Positions 58,101-63,425 are shown, counted from the first letter of the stretch. The stretch: DNA of 64,000 nucleotides from Serripes groenlandicus (GCA_031761405.1 JASEVX010000007.1:28174859-28238858), one strand, 5' to 3'. Notes: generated by a model from the letters alone, not told the origin. Numbers and translations are program-made.

Positions 58101-61100
58101 TTTTGCCTCAATGCTTTCATTTTACACAAGATTTTTTCCACATTTTTGCCTAGATATTTTTAATGTCAGCTGCTGTAGATTTGTTGTATATTTGGAAAGG
58201 GTTAAAGCATCAAGGTTTGAACTATTTCTCCTTTTGTCACCATGTTTTCAACTCTGTTCAATGATTGTACCTTCATTTATAGGGAGTTTCCATTTATTTT
58301 TTCGGGTTTGTTTTTTGTTGTATGTGGGAAAGGGTAAGGATAACTGGGTGTTAGACAAGTTCTAATTATGTACATTAGAACACAACTGTAATTAACACTT
58401 TCTCCGATATATGTTGGAAAGGGTTAATCGTGTGTAGCCCACAGTTATGTAAATGTATTAAGTTGTTTGTAAAAATTGTGTTTAACTAAATATAATTTAT
58501 GAATAGAGTTGAAAACATTGTATCAAAAGGAAAAATTGATCATCACAAACAATTTTGCCAATTTGCCACAAGTTTTACAAAAGTCATCTGCTGCAGATGC
58601 ATCAAAAATGTGTCTTCATGTGGAAAAGGGACAACTAGTTCTAGGAAATTAATTAGCAATATCTCTTTTTCCCATAACTTTTTTAAATTATGATTCCAAT
58701 TTGCAATAATTTACACATTTTTCACAGCATACTTGGGACATATCAGGGAAATATCAGGGAAATGGTAAACAACCTTTTCATCCAAATGGCATTTAATGTA
58801 GAATGAAAGATGAAAGAAATGAGCATGATGGATTCTTTTTCATTTGACTTGGTAAATGATCTACCTGCTTGTTTGCATAAAAGATGTTGGCATGTAATGC
58901 TATTCAGGGCCTATCAGACGTGTCACTATCTGATTTAACCCTTTCCAACATGCATTTGACTCATGTACAGCACACAAGTTTTGAAAACAATTGTGTCAAA
59001 AGGAGAAATTGAGCATGATGAGTAATTTGTCCTTTTAGCAACAATCTTTACAACTCTATCTAATAAATAAACTTTCATTTACAGAAACATCTATTTTTTT
59101 TTTTTCAAAATTGCTTATTAATGTAGATTTGTTATATGTGGTAAAGAGATAAAAGATGTTGGCATGAAATGCTGTTCATGGCTTATCAAGACTTGTGATT
59201 ATCAGTTTTAACATGAAACATGCACTTATTGTTTCACAGGGAAACTATTGGAGTTGAAAAGTCCTTCCTTGGAATTTGATATATACATTCAGATTTTTTT
59301 TTTTTTCATTTTTATAAACTTTTTAAATTCAATGATTAGGAGCAGACCAAGACTCGTAAGCAATGGTGTAAAGGTTGATTTTAGACTTTTATATAGTAAA
59401 CCCAATACTCCATTCCCATAGGCATATCGAGGGCTTGGTGTGAAACGGTTGTAACTAAAAACCTATTTTGAAAACCCGGGTTTAGGGGCGATTTTGACCC
59501 CTTTGTAAACAATGCAAATTTAGGTGCCATTGCTCAGAACGAGCAATGGCACCTAAATTTCCATTGTTTACCAAGAAAAATGATTTAATGCTTATAAGGA
59601 CTTTATGGCGAGGTGATTAACCTTGTTAAAAAAAATACTAATTTTAGTTACAACCGTTTCACGCCAAGCCCTCGATATGCCTTTTGATATAATCATATGA
59701 CGCAGACCACTTTTGAAAGCATTGATAAATTCATCATAATTTTCCATTTTTTCTTTTGCCACAATGTTGTTGTTATTTAACCTTATTCAACACATGTAAT
59801 GATATTTTCCCCTGTAGAGATTTTCCATTGTTTTGACTGAATATTTTCAAAGCAGTCTGCTGCTGATTAGTTGTATGTGGGAAAGGATTAAACTTATTTA
59901 TTTTACAATGATTGCTAAGCAATATGTAACTGCTTATATATTAATCATTCTTGATGTCGGCTTCCTGGATACTCAACCAGTGTGTCCAATCTCAATGGAT
60001 TCAAACCTGCGACCTTTGGGTCATGGTGCTATGCCACTCCTCAAGTCTTTCAGAGCAATTGCTTTTTCACACAAGAGGGCAATGTAACCCTGAATTGCTC
60101 ACCTTACCTGATTCAATAGGCAAAGTAACATTCTGCCATACAATCTTGAAATCAAACTAACAGTTTCAGAGGAGAAGAATTTTAAATTTAGTTGTTTAAT
60201 CTCCTTTACGGGCATCTTGATGGCCATGTTTTCCAACAGTTCATGTGACTTAGCCATTTTTGCAAATAGACACCCAGAGAGTTCTACATAAAATGTAATA
60301 CTTTGTTTTCTAAAAGCCGTCTGCTGCAGAGGCGTCAGAAAGCGTCTATATGAGGGAAAGGGTTAAAGGGTAAACTGCAGAGAAGAGAATAGCATTATCA
60401 TGACAAGCCCTTCCTGTTCTCCAAAAATATTACCCTCCTTATCAGACATACAGCTGATAAGCCATTTTCACAATTGAAATGGATTTTACATAAATATTTT
60501 TCTTCAAGTCAAGTCAGTAATATTCAACTAAGGTGTGTATTGTTTTCACACATTAAACTTTTTCCACTATCTAAAAATGGTTTTGTTATATCAAGGCTTT
60601 TTCTTGGTAAATTGCCAGCACAACATCAGTTTTACTGCTATTCAGCAATCCTTAGCCAAAAGAAGGTCTAAGACCATAGTTTTAACCCTTTCCCACATAA
60701 AACAAATTTGCAACAGACGCCATATACCTACCGGTAGTCAAAAATATAAATCCTCTATAAATGAAAGTTTAATCCTTCAAAATATTGAGGCAAAAGGTTA
60801 AATGAGCAAATTCACATTTTGCAACAATGTTTTCAAAAGTTGTCTGTTTCAGAGGCGTCAGAAAGCGTCTGTATGTGGGAAAGGGTTAAATTTAAAGTCT
60901 TCAGTATGACCTGACCTGGTATAGAACTGGAGACTATAGCTCACGAGGAGGACAACACTCTACTATAACTACTATAACACCATCGAGACACAAACTAAAC
61001 ATCAGTTTGTGGTTCCAAGTCAGGATAAACACCAATCCTACCTTTAAGCTTGTCCTTCTTTCAGGAATCCACCATGTCATAGTGGTTAGCGTCTGGATTT

Positions 61101-62480
61101 GGAACTGAGCATCCCAGGTTCGATCCCCAGTTGCGGCGCTGTGATCATGGTGGAGTGCCCTTGGGCAAGGCACATTTTCTTGCCTAGCATTGGTTTGTTT
61201 ACCCAGGGATCATGAATAAGTTAACTGTTGCCGTGATATAACAGAAATATTGTTTAAAACTGCTTTAAACCCCAACAAAACAAAAATTGTCCTATGTTAC
61301 AGTACAAGCAATTACCATTGCAATACAGACAATTGCTGTTGCAATACTGACAATTGTCTGTTGGGAGTCCTGTTGCAGTGTAGACAGTGACCTGTTGCAG
61401 TACACGGTATTGTCCATGTATGTGAGACAGGGTTTAGACTTATAATGGTAGTTTCTTGTACCAATTTGTCTTGAAAGTTCGGTTTAACAATGGCCTGGTG
61501 TATATATTAAATGGCCTACCTTTAATTTCTTGCGTATTATAGCAGATGTGCAGCTGGTGTAATCCAACTTCCTGTGGCTGGTACCTGATGGTGACGGTAC
61601 CATCCTTGTTGTCTTCAATTTTCGGGTAAGCTTTCTTTCCAGATGGCATCTCAATGTATCCTGAAAAAGAAACAGTCACGTTAACCCAGTTCCCACATAC
61701 AACAAATCTGCAGCAGACCCCTATGAAATCATCTAAGCAAAACTATGGTTAACCCTTTCCCTCATACGACAATTCTGCAGCAGACGACTTTGAACATATT
61801 TTGTCAAAACATAGAAATTCTCCATAATTGAATGGATAACCTATGACAAAAAGTGGAAAACATTGTGGCAAAAGGAGAAATTGCACGTTTTGTGCAATTT
61901 CTTCTTTTGTCACTATGTTTTCAAAAAAGCCGTCTGCTGCAGAGGCGTCAGAAAGCGTCTATATGAGGGAAAGGGTTAATATCTATTAATGATAGTACAG
62001 TTATTGACAAGAGTTGAAAACATAGTGGCAAATGGAGAAACTGCTCATCATGAGCAGTTGTTCCATTTTCAAAAATATTTGAAAAAAGTCTGCTACAGGA
62101 GCATCAAAGTGTGTAAACAGGCGGGAAAGGGTTGATATCGTTGTAGGCAAATTAGAAAAAGATTATAGAATTTCAAGATAAATTAACCCCCTTTCCCAAA
62201 TGGCTGCAAGTGTATTTGCAGCACAGGACTTTTGTGACATTAGTTGAAACTGCTTATAACGGTTTAGTTTAACTTAAGCCACAATGCTTTCTTCTCTTTT
62301 CAGTGATAAAACTTTCAATTATATATGTTGCTATGATAAAGAATAATTATGTTTACCTGTAACAAAGGTAAAGATGGGACCGACTGGAATGATAAACTCC
62401 TGTGGCTGGTAGAGTCCTGCTCCTGGGGCGGCTGCGTGGGTACTGTCTACTGTGTCTTGTGTGATAAAATCTTCACCAAC
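30917..62480 (-). CDS. FLN: Filamin, C-terminal part: Ig repeats 16-24 (15 exons)
   Basis: Exons in transcript order: 62480-62357, 61660-61520, 52675-52547, 50135-49962, 46204-46049, 45553-45350, 44567-44415, 43869-43741, 38588-38322, 37332-37195, 36248-35997, 35013-34843, 33372-33157, 32230-32033, 31104-30917. They join in one frame of 879 residues to a TAA. Residues align with vertebrate filamin A repeats 16 to 24, including repeated (H)IPGSPF motifs, GGLSLx[15 protein letters not shown] and the [11 protein letters not shown] ending. Filamins cross-link actin; this part is rod 2, which binds integrins and signalling partners, and repeat 24 dimerises. Every intron between these exons is phase 1. 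The actin-binding domain and repeats 1-15 lie beyond the window. Large introns (8.8 kb and 5.2 kb) are full of MITEs. Confidence 0.96.
31275..31432 (+). mobile_element. TTAA MITE, central hairpin deleted
   Basis: TTAACTCTTTCCAACATACG left; runs to GAAAACATTGTTGCAAAAG then jumps to GTCGTCAGATATG and GTGGAAAAG. Confidence 0.7.
31570..31803 (+). mobile_element. TTAA MITE, sharing its TTAA with the next copy
   Basis: CTCTTTCCCACATACAAC left, GAGGTAAAGGGTTAA right; central hairpin GGGGAAATTACTC / GAGAAATTTCTCC. Confidence 0.78.
31800..31977 (-). mobile_element. TTAA MITE, back to back with the previous copy
   Basis: The TTAA at 31800-31803 serves as right end of one copy and left end of this one (TTAACCCCCCTTTCCAACAT). 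Right end AAAGGGTTAT. Confidence 0.72.
32033..32230 (-). CDS. FLN: Filamin exon: hinge 2 and repeat 24 start
   Basis: Encodes a low-complexity hinge ([17 protein letters not shown], then [10 protein letters not shown]) followed by [20 protein letters not shown] and FNVDCSKAG of repeat 24. The hinge sequence is diverged, as expected for hinge 2. Confidence 0.93.
32281..32513 (-). mobile_element. TTAA MITE, older copy
   Basis: CCTCCCTTTCCCACATAC left; hairpin decayed; right GGGAGGGGTTAA. Starts about 50 bp from exon 32033-32230. Confidence 0.72.
32524..32714 (-). mobile_element. TTAA MITE, orientation 2
   Basis: TTAACCCTTTCCGTCATA left; hairpin AGAAATTGCTC-AAAAC-GAGCAATTTC; right AAAGGGTTGAA. 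Confidence 0.85.
32736..32771. repeat. Short dispersed motif (TGAGATGATTCTTTTGAGTA)
   Basis: Homologous to 3568-3602 (GTGAGACGGTTCCTTTGAGC) and 54336-54365 (GAGACGATCCTTTTGAGTG). Function unknown. Confidence 0.5.
32800..33027 (+). mobile_element. TTAA MITE, older copy
   Basis: TCAACCCTTTCCCACTTAC left, GTATGTGGGAAAGGGTAC right; TTAA mutated at both ends. Confidence 0.78.
33157..33372 (-). CDS. FLN: Filamin exon: repeat 23 remainder
   Basis: Encodes [37 protein letters not shown] and [12 protein letters not shown]. In vertebrates repeat 23 binds FilGAP. Acceptor ATATTCCAG, donor GTAAGA. Confidence 0.95.
33501..34275. mobile_element. hAT-like non-autonomous element
   Basis: Inverted ends AAGGGATGTC / GACATCCCTA. 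Subterminal CTAACCAGTTACTCGG on the left resembles the right arm (CTAACCGATTAATCG, GAGTAACTGATTAATCG). Flanked by GTTAGAAC / GTTTAAAC, an 8-bp pair with two mismatches, the duplication length of hAT elements. No transposase ORF. Confidence 0.6.
34391..34585 (+). mobile_element. TTAA MITE, decayed, sharing TTAA with the next
   Basis: TTTTGCCTCATACTACAAAT left, GAATGTGGTACATGTTTAA right; the final TTAA starts the next copy. Confidence 0.6.
34582..34809 (-). mobile_element. TTAA MITE, complete
   Basis: TTAACCTTTACCCATATA left; hairpin AAGATTGCTCATAATGAGCAA; right GTATGCGGTACATGTTTAA. The odd GGTACATGTTTAA ending is shared with its left neighbour. Ends 33 bp from the filamin exon at 34843. Confidence 0.8.
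34843..35013 (-). CDS. FLN: Filamin exon: repeat 22 end and repeat 23 start
   Basis: Encodes [31 protein letters not shown] and [18 protein letters not shown]. Acceptor TACACAACAG, donor GTAAGA. A full-length MITE ends 33 bases past the donor. Confidence 0.94.
35374..35603 (+). mobile_element. TTAA MITE, complete, orientation 1
   Basis: 230 bp, perfect TTAA ends, close to the consensus throughout. Confidence 0.92.
35997..36248 (-). CDS. FLN: Filamin exon: repeat 21 end and repeat 22 start
   Basis: Encodes [40 protein letters not shown] and [20 protein letters not shown]. Acceptor TTTTTCCAG, donor GTAAGT. Confidence 0.95.
36427..36475. repeat. Two 24-bp tandem units
   Basis: ATAATTTTACAAATACATGT repeated twice. 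Confidence 0.8.
36514..36745 (-). mobile_element. TTAA MITE, older copy
   Basis: TCAATCCATTCCCTCATACA left; hairpin GGGAGAAAGTGGC / GCACTTTCTCCC; right GTGGGAAATTGGGATTAA. Confidence 0.75.
37072..37178 (+). mobile_element. Truncated TTAA MITE abutting a filamin splice donor
   Basis: GAGTTGGAAACATTGTGGC, GGAGAAATTGCTC and AAAAGTCGTCTGCAAC. The element stops about 16 bases from the exon end at 37195; both termini are missing. Confidence 0.75.
37195..37332 (-). CDS. FLN: Filamin exon: repeat 21 centre
   Basis: Encodes [20 protein letters not shown] and [20 protein letters not shown], nearly identical to vertebrate repeat 21 (integrin and migfilin binding). The donor is GTCAGC. A truncated MITE starts about 16 bases beyond the exon end, and an AT-rich minisatellite lies on the acceptor side. 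Confidence 0.93.
37395..37680. repeat. AT-rich minisatellite, about 36-bp unit
   Basis: About seven units of TTTGAAATATTCAATATA followed by TTCATTCATT, beginning about 60 bp on the acceptor side of filamin exon 37195-37332. Confidence 0.8.
37685..37800 (+). mobile_element. SINE-like fragment
   Basis: GCCGGCATGGTTCAGTCGG (tRNA-like box A region) then diverged sequence. Confidence 0.45.
37808..38022 (+). mobile_element. TTAA MITE, older copy
   Basis: CGAATCTGCAGCAGACGAC left arm (terminus diverged), hairpin GGAGAAATTGCTCCATTATG, right GTGTGGAAAAGGGTTAT. Confidence 0.72.
38046..38277 (-). mobile_element. TTAA MITE, complete, orientation 2
   Basis: Left TCAACCCTTTCCCTCATA (one change in TTAA), right TATGAGGGAAAGGGTTAA. 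Ends 45 bp from filamin exon 38322-38588. Confidence 0.9.
38322..38588 (-). CDS. FLN: Filamin exon: repeat 20 body and repeat 21 start
   Basis: Encodes [38 protein letters not shown] and [19 protein letters not shown]. Largest coding exon in the window (267 bases). The intron upstream is 5.2 kb. Confidence 0.95.
38880..39000 (-). mobile_element. TTAA MITE fragment
   Basis: AGCAACTTCTCCTTTGGTC and GTTTTCAAAATCATCAG; termini not visible. Confidence 0.4.
39109..39325 (+). mobile_element. TTAA MITE, older copy
   Basis: CTAACCCCCCTTTCCCGG left, AAGTGAAAAAGGGTT right. Confidence 0.7.
39598..39802 (-). mobile_element. TTAA MITE, older copy
   Basis: TTAACCCTTTCTCACAG left; hairpin ATTGCCCTTAATGAGCAAT; right GAATGTGGGAAAAGATAAA. 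Confidence 0.75.
39896..40125 (+). mobile_element. TTAA MITE, complete, orientation 1
   Basis: Perfect TTAA ends; loop GCTTGTTTTGAGC; right TATGAGAAAAAGGGTTAA. Confidence 0.9.
40130..40735. other. Filamin intron, nothing recognised
   Basis: About 600 bp without a clear repeat or coding signal. Confidence 0.4.
40738..40967 (+). mobile_element. TTAA MITE, complete, orientation 1
   Basis: Perfect TTAA ends; followed by a spacer AAGAAGAATGAAAGCTTTAA that recurs after the next MITE. Confidence 0.92.
40984..41206 (+). mobile_element. TTAA MITE, second unit of a tandem pair
   Basis: TTAACTCTTTCCCACATAC left, TGAGGGAAAGGGTTGA right, then AAGAATAATGAAAGCTTTAA, a near copy of the spacer before it. 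Confidence 0.85.
41408..41520. repeat. Three tandem units of about 35-43 bp
   Basis: ATTTGTGTTATTTTATTATG followed by TTACTTATTACAGAA, three times with small differences. Confidence 0.85.
41525..42205. other. Filamin intron, little recognised
   Basis: AT-rich; a very decayed MITE trace may lie at 41590-41725 (TTTTGAAAACAATTGCAGGG). Confidence 0.35.
42211..42404 (+). mobile_element. TTAA MITE, older copy
   Basis: AACTCTTTCCCACATACAAC left; hairpin GGAGAAATTGCTCATCATGA; right AGAGGGAAAAGGTTAG. Confidence 0.75.
42508..42738 (-). mobile_element. TTAA MITE, complete, orientation 2
   Basis: Perfect TTAA ends; left CCCATTCCCTCATATAGA; loop GCTCAAAACGAGC. Confidence 0.92.
43168..43345 (+). mobile_element. 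TTAA MITE, right end lost
   Basis: TTAACCCTTTCCCTCATGC left; right arm CATCTGCTGCAGATTTG but no GGGTTAA. Confidence 0.7.
43350..43735. other. Filamin intron, nothing recognised
   Basis: AT-rich, no repeat or coding match. Confidence 0.4.
43741..43869 (-). CDS. FLN: Filamin exon: repeat 19 end and repeat 20 start
   Basis: Encodes [20 protein letters not shown] and [13 protein letters not shown]. Corresponds to GEGRVKESITRRR...GSHCDLSLKIPE, whose strand A in vertebrates masks the repeat 21 ligand face. Confidence 0.93.
44142..44282 (+). mobile_element. TTAA MITE, decayed and shortened
   Basis: TACCTTTCCCGCATACAAC left, GTTTGAAACGGTTAA right. Confidence 0.6.
44415..44567 (-). CDS. FLN: Filamin exon: repeat 19 C and D strands
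   Basis: Encodes [20 protein letters not shown] and [20 protein letters not shown], ending KFADEHVPG. In vertebrates repeat 19 is an integrin and GPIb-binding repeat. Confidence 0.95.
45060..45260 (-). mobile_element. SINE, minus strand
   Basis: Read on minus: GCCCGGCCAGGTCATATCC, GTTGAAAGTGGCATAAAACA and a tail CCAAACAATCAATC. Confidence 0.6.
45350..45553 (-). CDS. FLN: Filamin exon: repeat 18 end and repeat 19 start
   Basis: Encodes [40 protein letters not shown] and [10 protein letters not shown]. Acceptor ATGAACAG, donor GTTTGT. Confidence 0.94.
45840..45998 (-). mobile_element. TTAA MITE, left end lost
   Basis: ATTTTGATGCATCTGTAGC left arm, GTATGTGGAAAAGGGTTAA right end. Ends 50 bp from exon 46049-46204. 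Confidence 0.72.
46049..46204 (-). CDS. FLN: Filamin exon: repeat 18 first half
   Basis: Encodes [20 protein letters not shown] and [20 protein letters not shown], close to repeat 18 (SGREEPCLLKRLRNGHVG in vertebrates). Acceptor TACTTTCAG, donor GTAAGT. Confidence 0.94.
46240..46384 (-). mobile_element. TTAA MITE, decayed
   Basis: GTTGCATCTGCAGCAGAC and GTAAGTAAGAAAGGGTAAA. Confidence 0.55.
46470..46640 (+). mobile_element. TTAA MITE, decayed
   Basis: ATGCATCTGCAACTGATGG, ATTTCTCTCTTTGCCACAAT and GCAAGTGGGTAAAGG. Confidence 0.5.
46669..46884 (-). mobile_element. TTAA MITE, older copy
   Basis: CCCATGTTCCCACTTGTAG left; hairpin AAATTGCTCATGAGC; right GTGGGAAAGGGGTTAA. Confidence 0.78.
47098..47297 (-). 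mobile_element. TTAA MITE, left terminus lost
   Basis: GGGCTTTCTGACGCCTCTGC left; loop GCTCAAAACAAGC; right GTATGTGGGAAAGGGTTA. Confidence 0.8.
47300..48195. other. Filamin intron with a very decayed MITE trace
   Basis: Traces at 47730-48005 (AGGAGAAATTGCTAATTATG; GTTGTGTGGGAAAGG); otherwise nothing recognised. Confidence 0.4.
48201..48388 (+). mobile_element. TTAA MITE, orientation 1, left arm deletion
   Basis: Perfect TTAA ends; left arm jumps from GCAGCAG to AAAATCTCAATAATTG. Confidence 0.88.
48392..48605 (+). mobile_element. TTAA MITE, older copy
   Basis: TTTACTCTTTCTCACTCAC left, AAGTGGAAAAGGGTTAA right; only a few bases from the preceding copy. Confidence 0.75.
48714..48904 (+). mobile_element. 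TTAA MITE, left terminus lost
   Basis: Begins within the left arm (TTGAACTTATTTTGTC); right GAGGGAAAGGGCTAA. Confidence 0.82.
49533..49941 (+). mobile_element. Older TTAA MITE split by a younger MITE
   Basis: Left arm 49533-49613 (TTAACCCTTTCCCACATACA), right arm 49803-49941 ending ACTAGGGTTAA. Ends about 20 bp from the filamin exon at 49962. Confidence 0.85.
49614..49802 (-). mobile_element. Younger TTAA MITE inserted in an older one
   Basis: TTAA at 49614-49617 and 49799-49802 flank an orientation-2 copy. Removing it with one TTAA restores the older element's arm (TATATAAA-TTAA-AGAACTC). Confidence 0.92.
49962..50135 (-). CDS. FLN: Filamin exon: repeat 17 remainder
   Basis: Encodes [38 protein letters not shown] and [11 protein letters not shown] nested MITE pair ends about 20 bases past its donor. 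Confidence 0.95.
50166..50360 (+). mobile_element. TTAA MITE, older copy
   Basis: AAACCCTTTCCCAGAAAATA left, GCTGAGGAAAGGGTTAA right. Starts about 30 bp from exon 49962-50135. Another CCCTATCCC fragment begins at 50361. Confidence 0.78.
50434..50665 (-). mobile_element. TTAA MITE, nearly complete
   Basis: TTATCCCTTTCCTACCTGC left; near-perfect hairpin GGTGAAATTGCTCATGATGA; right GTGGGAAAGGGTTAA. Confidence 0.85.
50815..50915 (+). mobile_element. TTAA MITE left half, cut by another repeat
   Basis: TAAATCTGCAGCAGATGAC to ATTGAATAAAGTTG, then a different element begins. A matching right half (GTACTTTCATTTACAGAGG to GTATGTGGCATGGAG) is at about 51952-52042. Confidence 0.6.
50928..51935. mobile_element. 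Probable element with AGTCGCCGGGC hairpin end
   Basis: GTCGCCGGGC-AGAA-GCCCGCGAC forms a terminal hairpin. The block separates two halves of a MITE (50815-50915 and 51952-52042), suggesting a roughly 1 kb insertion. The far boundary is uncertain. Confidence 0.5.
52100..52305 (+). mobile_element. TTAA MITE, complete but diverged
   Basis: TTAATCCTTTCCCACATA left, GGGGGAAAAGGGTTAA right, TTAA at both ends. Confidence 0.82.
52547..52675 (-). CDS. FLN: Filamin exon: repeat 16 end and repeat 17 start
   Basis: Encodes [20 protein letters not shown], then [20 protein letters not shown]. This is the exon that the candidate alternative first exon at 53744-53774 would join in phase. Confidence 0.94.
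52704..52933 (+). mobile_element. TTAA MITE, complete, orientation 1
   Basis: 230 bp, perfect TTAA ends, near-consensus. Starts 28 bp upstream of filamin exon 52547-52675, close to its polypyrimidine tract. Confidence 0.92.
52975..53106 (+). mobile_element. TTAA MITE, decayed
   Basis: AACATGCAGACGTATCTC and GGAGAAAGTGTTAA. Confidence 0.55.
53141..53352 (+). mobile_element. TTAA MITE, complete
   Basis: TTAACCCTTTCCCTAATAC left, GTATGAGGGAAAGGGTTAA right; part of the hairpin lost. Confidence 0.85.
53480..53684 (+). mobile_element. TTAA MITE, decayed
   Basis: AATAGAGTTGAAACATTGTG, AAAAGTCGTCTGCTGC and GCATGTGGGAAAGGTTTAA. Ends about 60 bp from the candidate alternative exon's donor. Confidence 0.65.
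53744..53774 (-). CDS. FLN: Candidate alternative first coding exon of a short filamin isoform
   Basis: On the minus strand an ATG at 53774-53772 opens [10 protein letters not shown] and one further base, followed by a consensus GTAAGT donor. The phase (one base, A) fits the next filamin exon at 52675, giving AGC (Ser) and then SPFKFHVDA. An in-frame TGA lies 12 bases upstream of the ATG, so the segment cannot be an internal exon of the long form. The product would be about 801 residues: repeats 17-24 without the actin-binding domain. Drosophila cheerio is known to make such a 90 kDa filamin from an internal promoter. No transcript evidence is available here. Confidence 0.6.
53775..55075 (-). 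promoter_or_regulatory. Repeat-poor island: possible internal filamin promoter and 5' UTR
   Basis: About 1.3 kb upstream (minus strand) of the candidate ATG has no recognisable MITE or SINE, unlike the flanking intron. It contains a short palindrome at 54316-54363. No TATA box was recognised with confidence. Promoter function is inferred from position and repeat depletion. Confidence 0.3.
57292..57336. repeat. (CAGA)n/(CGGA)n microsatellite
   Basis: GACAGACAGACAGACAGACA tract within the satellite element. Confidence 0.9.
57553..57610. repeat. (CAGA)n/(CGGA)n microsatellite
   Basis: Second, longer copy of the tract at the end of the element. Confidence 0.9.
57783..57989 (-). mobile_element. 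TTAA MITE fused to the preceding one
   Basis: Left terminus missing (starts AATGCATTTTGACGCATCTG), right GTGGGAAAGGGTTAA. Confidence 0.75.
58011..58205 (-). mobile_element. TTAA MITE, decayed
   Basis: TTAGCCCTTTCCCATATGC left, ATTTGGAAAGGGTTAA right. Confidence 0.65.
58215..58338 (-). mobile_element. TTAA MITE right half
   Basis: ATTTCTCCTTTTGTCACC to GTATGTGGGAAAGGG. Confidence 0.65.
58499..58630 (+). mobile_element. TTAA MITE right half
   Basis: GAATAGAGTTGAAAACATTG, GTCATCTGCTGCAG, CATGTGGAAAAGGG. Confidence 0.6.
58935..59152 (-). mobile_element. TTAA MITE, older copy
   Basis: TTAACCCTTTCCAACATGC left; hairpin AATTGAGCATGATGAGTAAT; right ATGTGGTAAAGAGATAA. Confidence 0.65.
59420..59682. 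mobile_element. Long-inverted-repeat MITE, different family
   Basis: About 40-bp near-perfect inverted ends (AGGCATATCGAGGGCTTGG / CCAAGCCCTCGATATGCCT) continuing into AAACGGTTGTAACTAAAA / TTTTAGTTACAACCGTTT. A separate inner hairpin is formed by AATTTAGGTGCCATTGCTC and its complement. No clear target duplication. Confidence 0.85.
59698..59891 (-). mobile_element. TTAA MITE, left end lost
   Basis: GACGCAGACCACTTTTG left arm, GTATGTGGGAAAGGATTAA right. Confidence 0.65.
60303..60366 (+). mobile_element. TTAA MITE right terminus only
   Basis: GCCGTCTGCTGCAGAGGCG to TATGAGGGAAAGGGTTAA, matching the young subfamily. Confidence 0.82.
60682..60889 (+). mobile_element. TTAA MITE, complete
   Basis: TTAACCCTTTCCCACATA left, GTATGTGGGAAAGGGTTAA right; hairpin partly lost. 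Confidence 0.85.
61070..61289 (+). mobile_element. tRNA-derived SINE, near full length
   Basis: Box A-like ATAGTGGTTAGCGTCTGG and box B GGTTCGATCCC (61117-61127), body TTGGGCAAGGCACATTTTC and CAGGGATCATGAATAAGTTA, A-rich tail. In a filamin intron, antisense to the gene. Confidence 0.82.
61520..61660 (-). CDS. FLN: Filamin exon: repeat 16 middle
   Basis: Encodes [20 protein letters not shown] and [19 protein letters not shown], matching EVRMPSGK...[11 protein letters not shown] of repeat 16. Acceptor CTTTTTCAG, donor GTAGGC. Confidence 0.93.
61681..62135 (+). mobile_element. Older TTAA MITE split by a younger MITE
   Basis: Left arm 61681-61748 (TTAACCCAGTTCCCACATAC), right arm 61980-62135 ending CGGGAAAGGGTTGA with hairpin CTGCTCATCATGAGCAG. 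Starts 20 bp from filamin exon 61520-61660. Confidence 0.82.
61749..61979 (+). mobile_element. Younger TTAA MITE inserted in an older one
   Basis: Perfect TTAA on both sides, near-consensus orientation 1 sequence. Confidence 0.92.
62185..62340 (-). mobile_element. TTAA MITE, decayed
   Basis: TTAACCCCCTTTCCCAAATG left; arm GTATTTGCAGCACAGGAC; right end not visible. Confidence 0.55.
62357..62480 (-). CDS. FLN: Filamin exon: linker and start of repeat 16
   Basis: Encodes [20 protein letters not shown], then [18 protein letters not shown], corresponding to the PFDLVIPFTIKKGE start of vertebrate repeat 16. Begins in phase 0 and leaves one base. Confidence 0.85.
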
Positions 62481-62481
62481 C

Positions 62482-62780
62482 TGAAATTATAAAGAAGTTT
62501 ATTGAAGGTTAACAACTGTTGACTTTTAAAGGTACATATTGCCAGATTTGATATTCCTTGGCTCTCCCATTTGAGAATATCAATGTGTAATTCAGACAGA
62601 GAAGAAAACATCATGGTAAAAGGGGATAATGCTGGTTAAAAGCAATTATTTTTTACACTCTACAACACAAACAAATCAGGCAGATTTTTAATAAGGAAAA
62701 TGTCAAAGAACTATGAAATACAAACAATGGGTTTCTATATACACCTTATGTTATAGATGAATATGAAATGTTAAAACCCT
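62482..62780. other. Filamin intron, nothing recognised
   Basis: No exon matching the preceding filamin repeat 15 was found between here and the window end. Confidence 0.4.
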
Positions 62781-62784
62781 AAGT

Positions 62785-62985
62785 TGGACCACATACAGGA
62801 AATCTACTGCAGATGACTATGAAAACTGCTAGGCTAAAAGTATGTAAACTCTCTACAAATGATGATTTAGAGTTGAAGAAAGTGTGGCAAATGGACAAAT
62901 TGCTCATTATGAACAATTTCCTCATTTGCCACATCGTTTTCAAAAGTCGTCTGCAGCAGATTTGTTGTATTGTGGAAATGGAAAA
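62785..62985 (+). mobile_element. TTAA MITE, older copy
   Basis: GGACCACATACAGGAAATCT left, hairpin ATTGCTCATTATGAACAAT, right GTCGTCTGCAGCAGATTTG; termini decayed. Confidence 0.65.
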
Positions 62986-63202
62986 AAGGGCTATAGAAAA
63001 TGTTAGAATTTGAATTTTCATTGCCTTTCACTAAAATATCCTTTTGGAAATTGATTTTTAAGTTTTTAGTCATAATTAAAAGTGTTCAGCTTGTGCATCT
63101 TTAGGACAGAATAATCTGATAATTAACTGATAATAAAGTTACAGGAAAATAAGCTAGAGCCATGGAAACATTATACCATTTACGATACCAGGAATTAATA
63201 CA

Positions 63203-63425
63203 TTAACCCTTTCCCTCATATAGACGCTTTCTGCAGCAGACGGCTTTTTGAAAACATAGTGACAAAAGAAGAAATTGCACAGAACGTGCAATTTCTCCTT
63301 TTGCCACAATGGTTTTTCCACTTTTTGTCATAGGTTATCAATTCAATTATGGAGATTTTCTATGTTTTGACAAAATACGTTCAAAGTCGTCTGCTGCAGA
63401 ATTGTCGTATGAGGGAAAGGGTTAA
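63203..63425 (-). mobile_element. TTAA MITE, complete, orientation 2
   Basis: Perfect TTAA ends; left arm lacks the GACGCCT stretch (CGCTTTCTGCAGCAGACGG). Confidence 0.9.
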
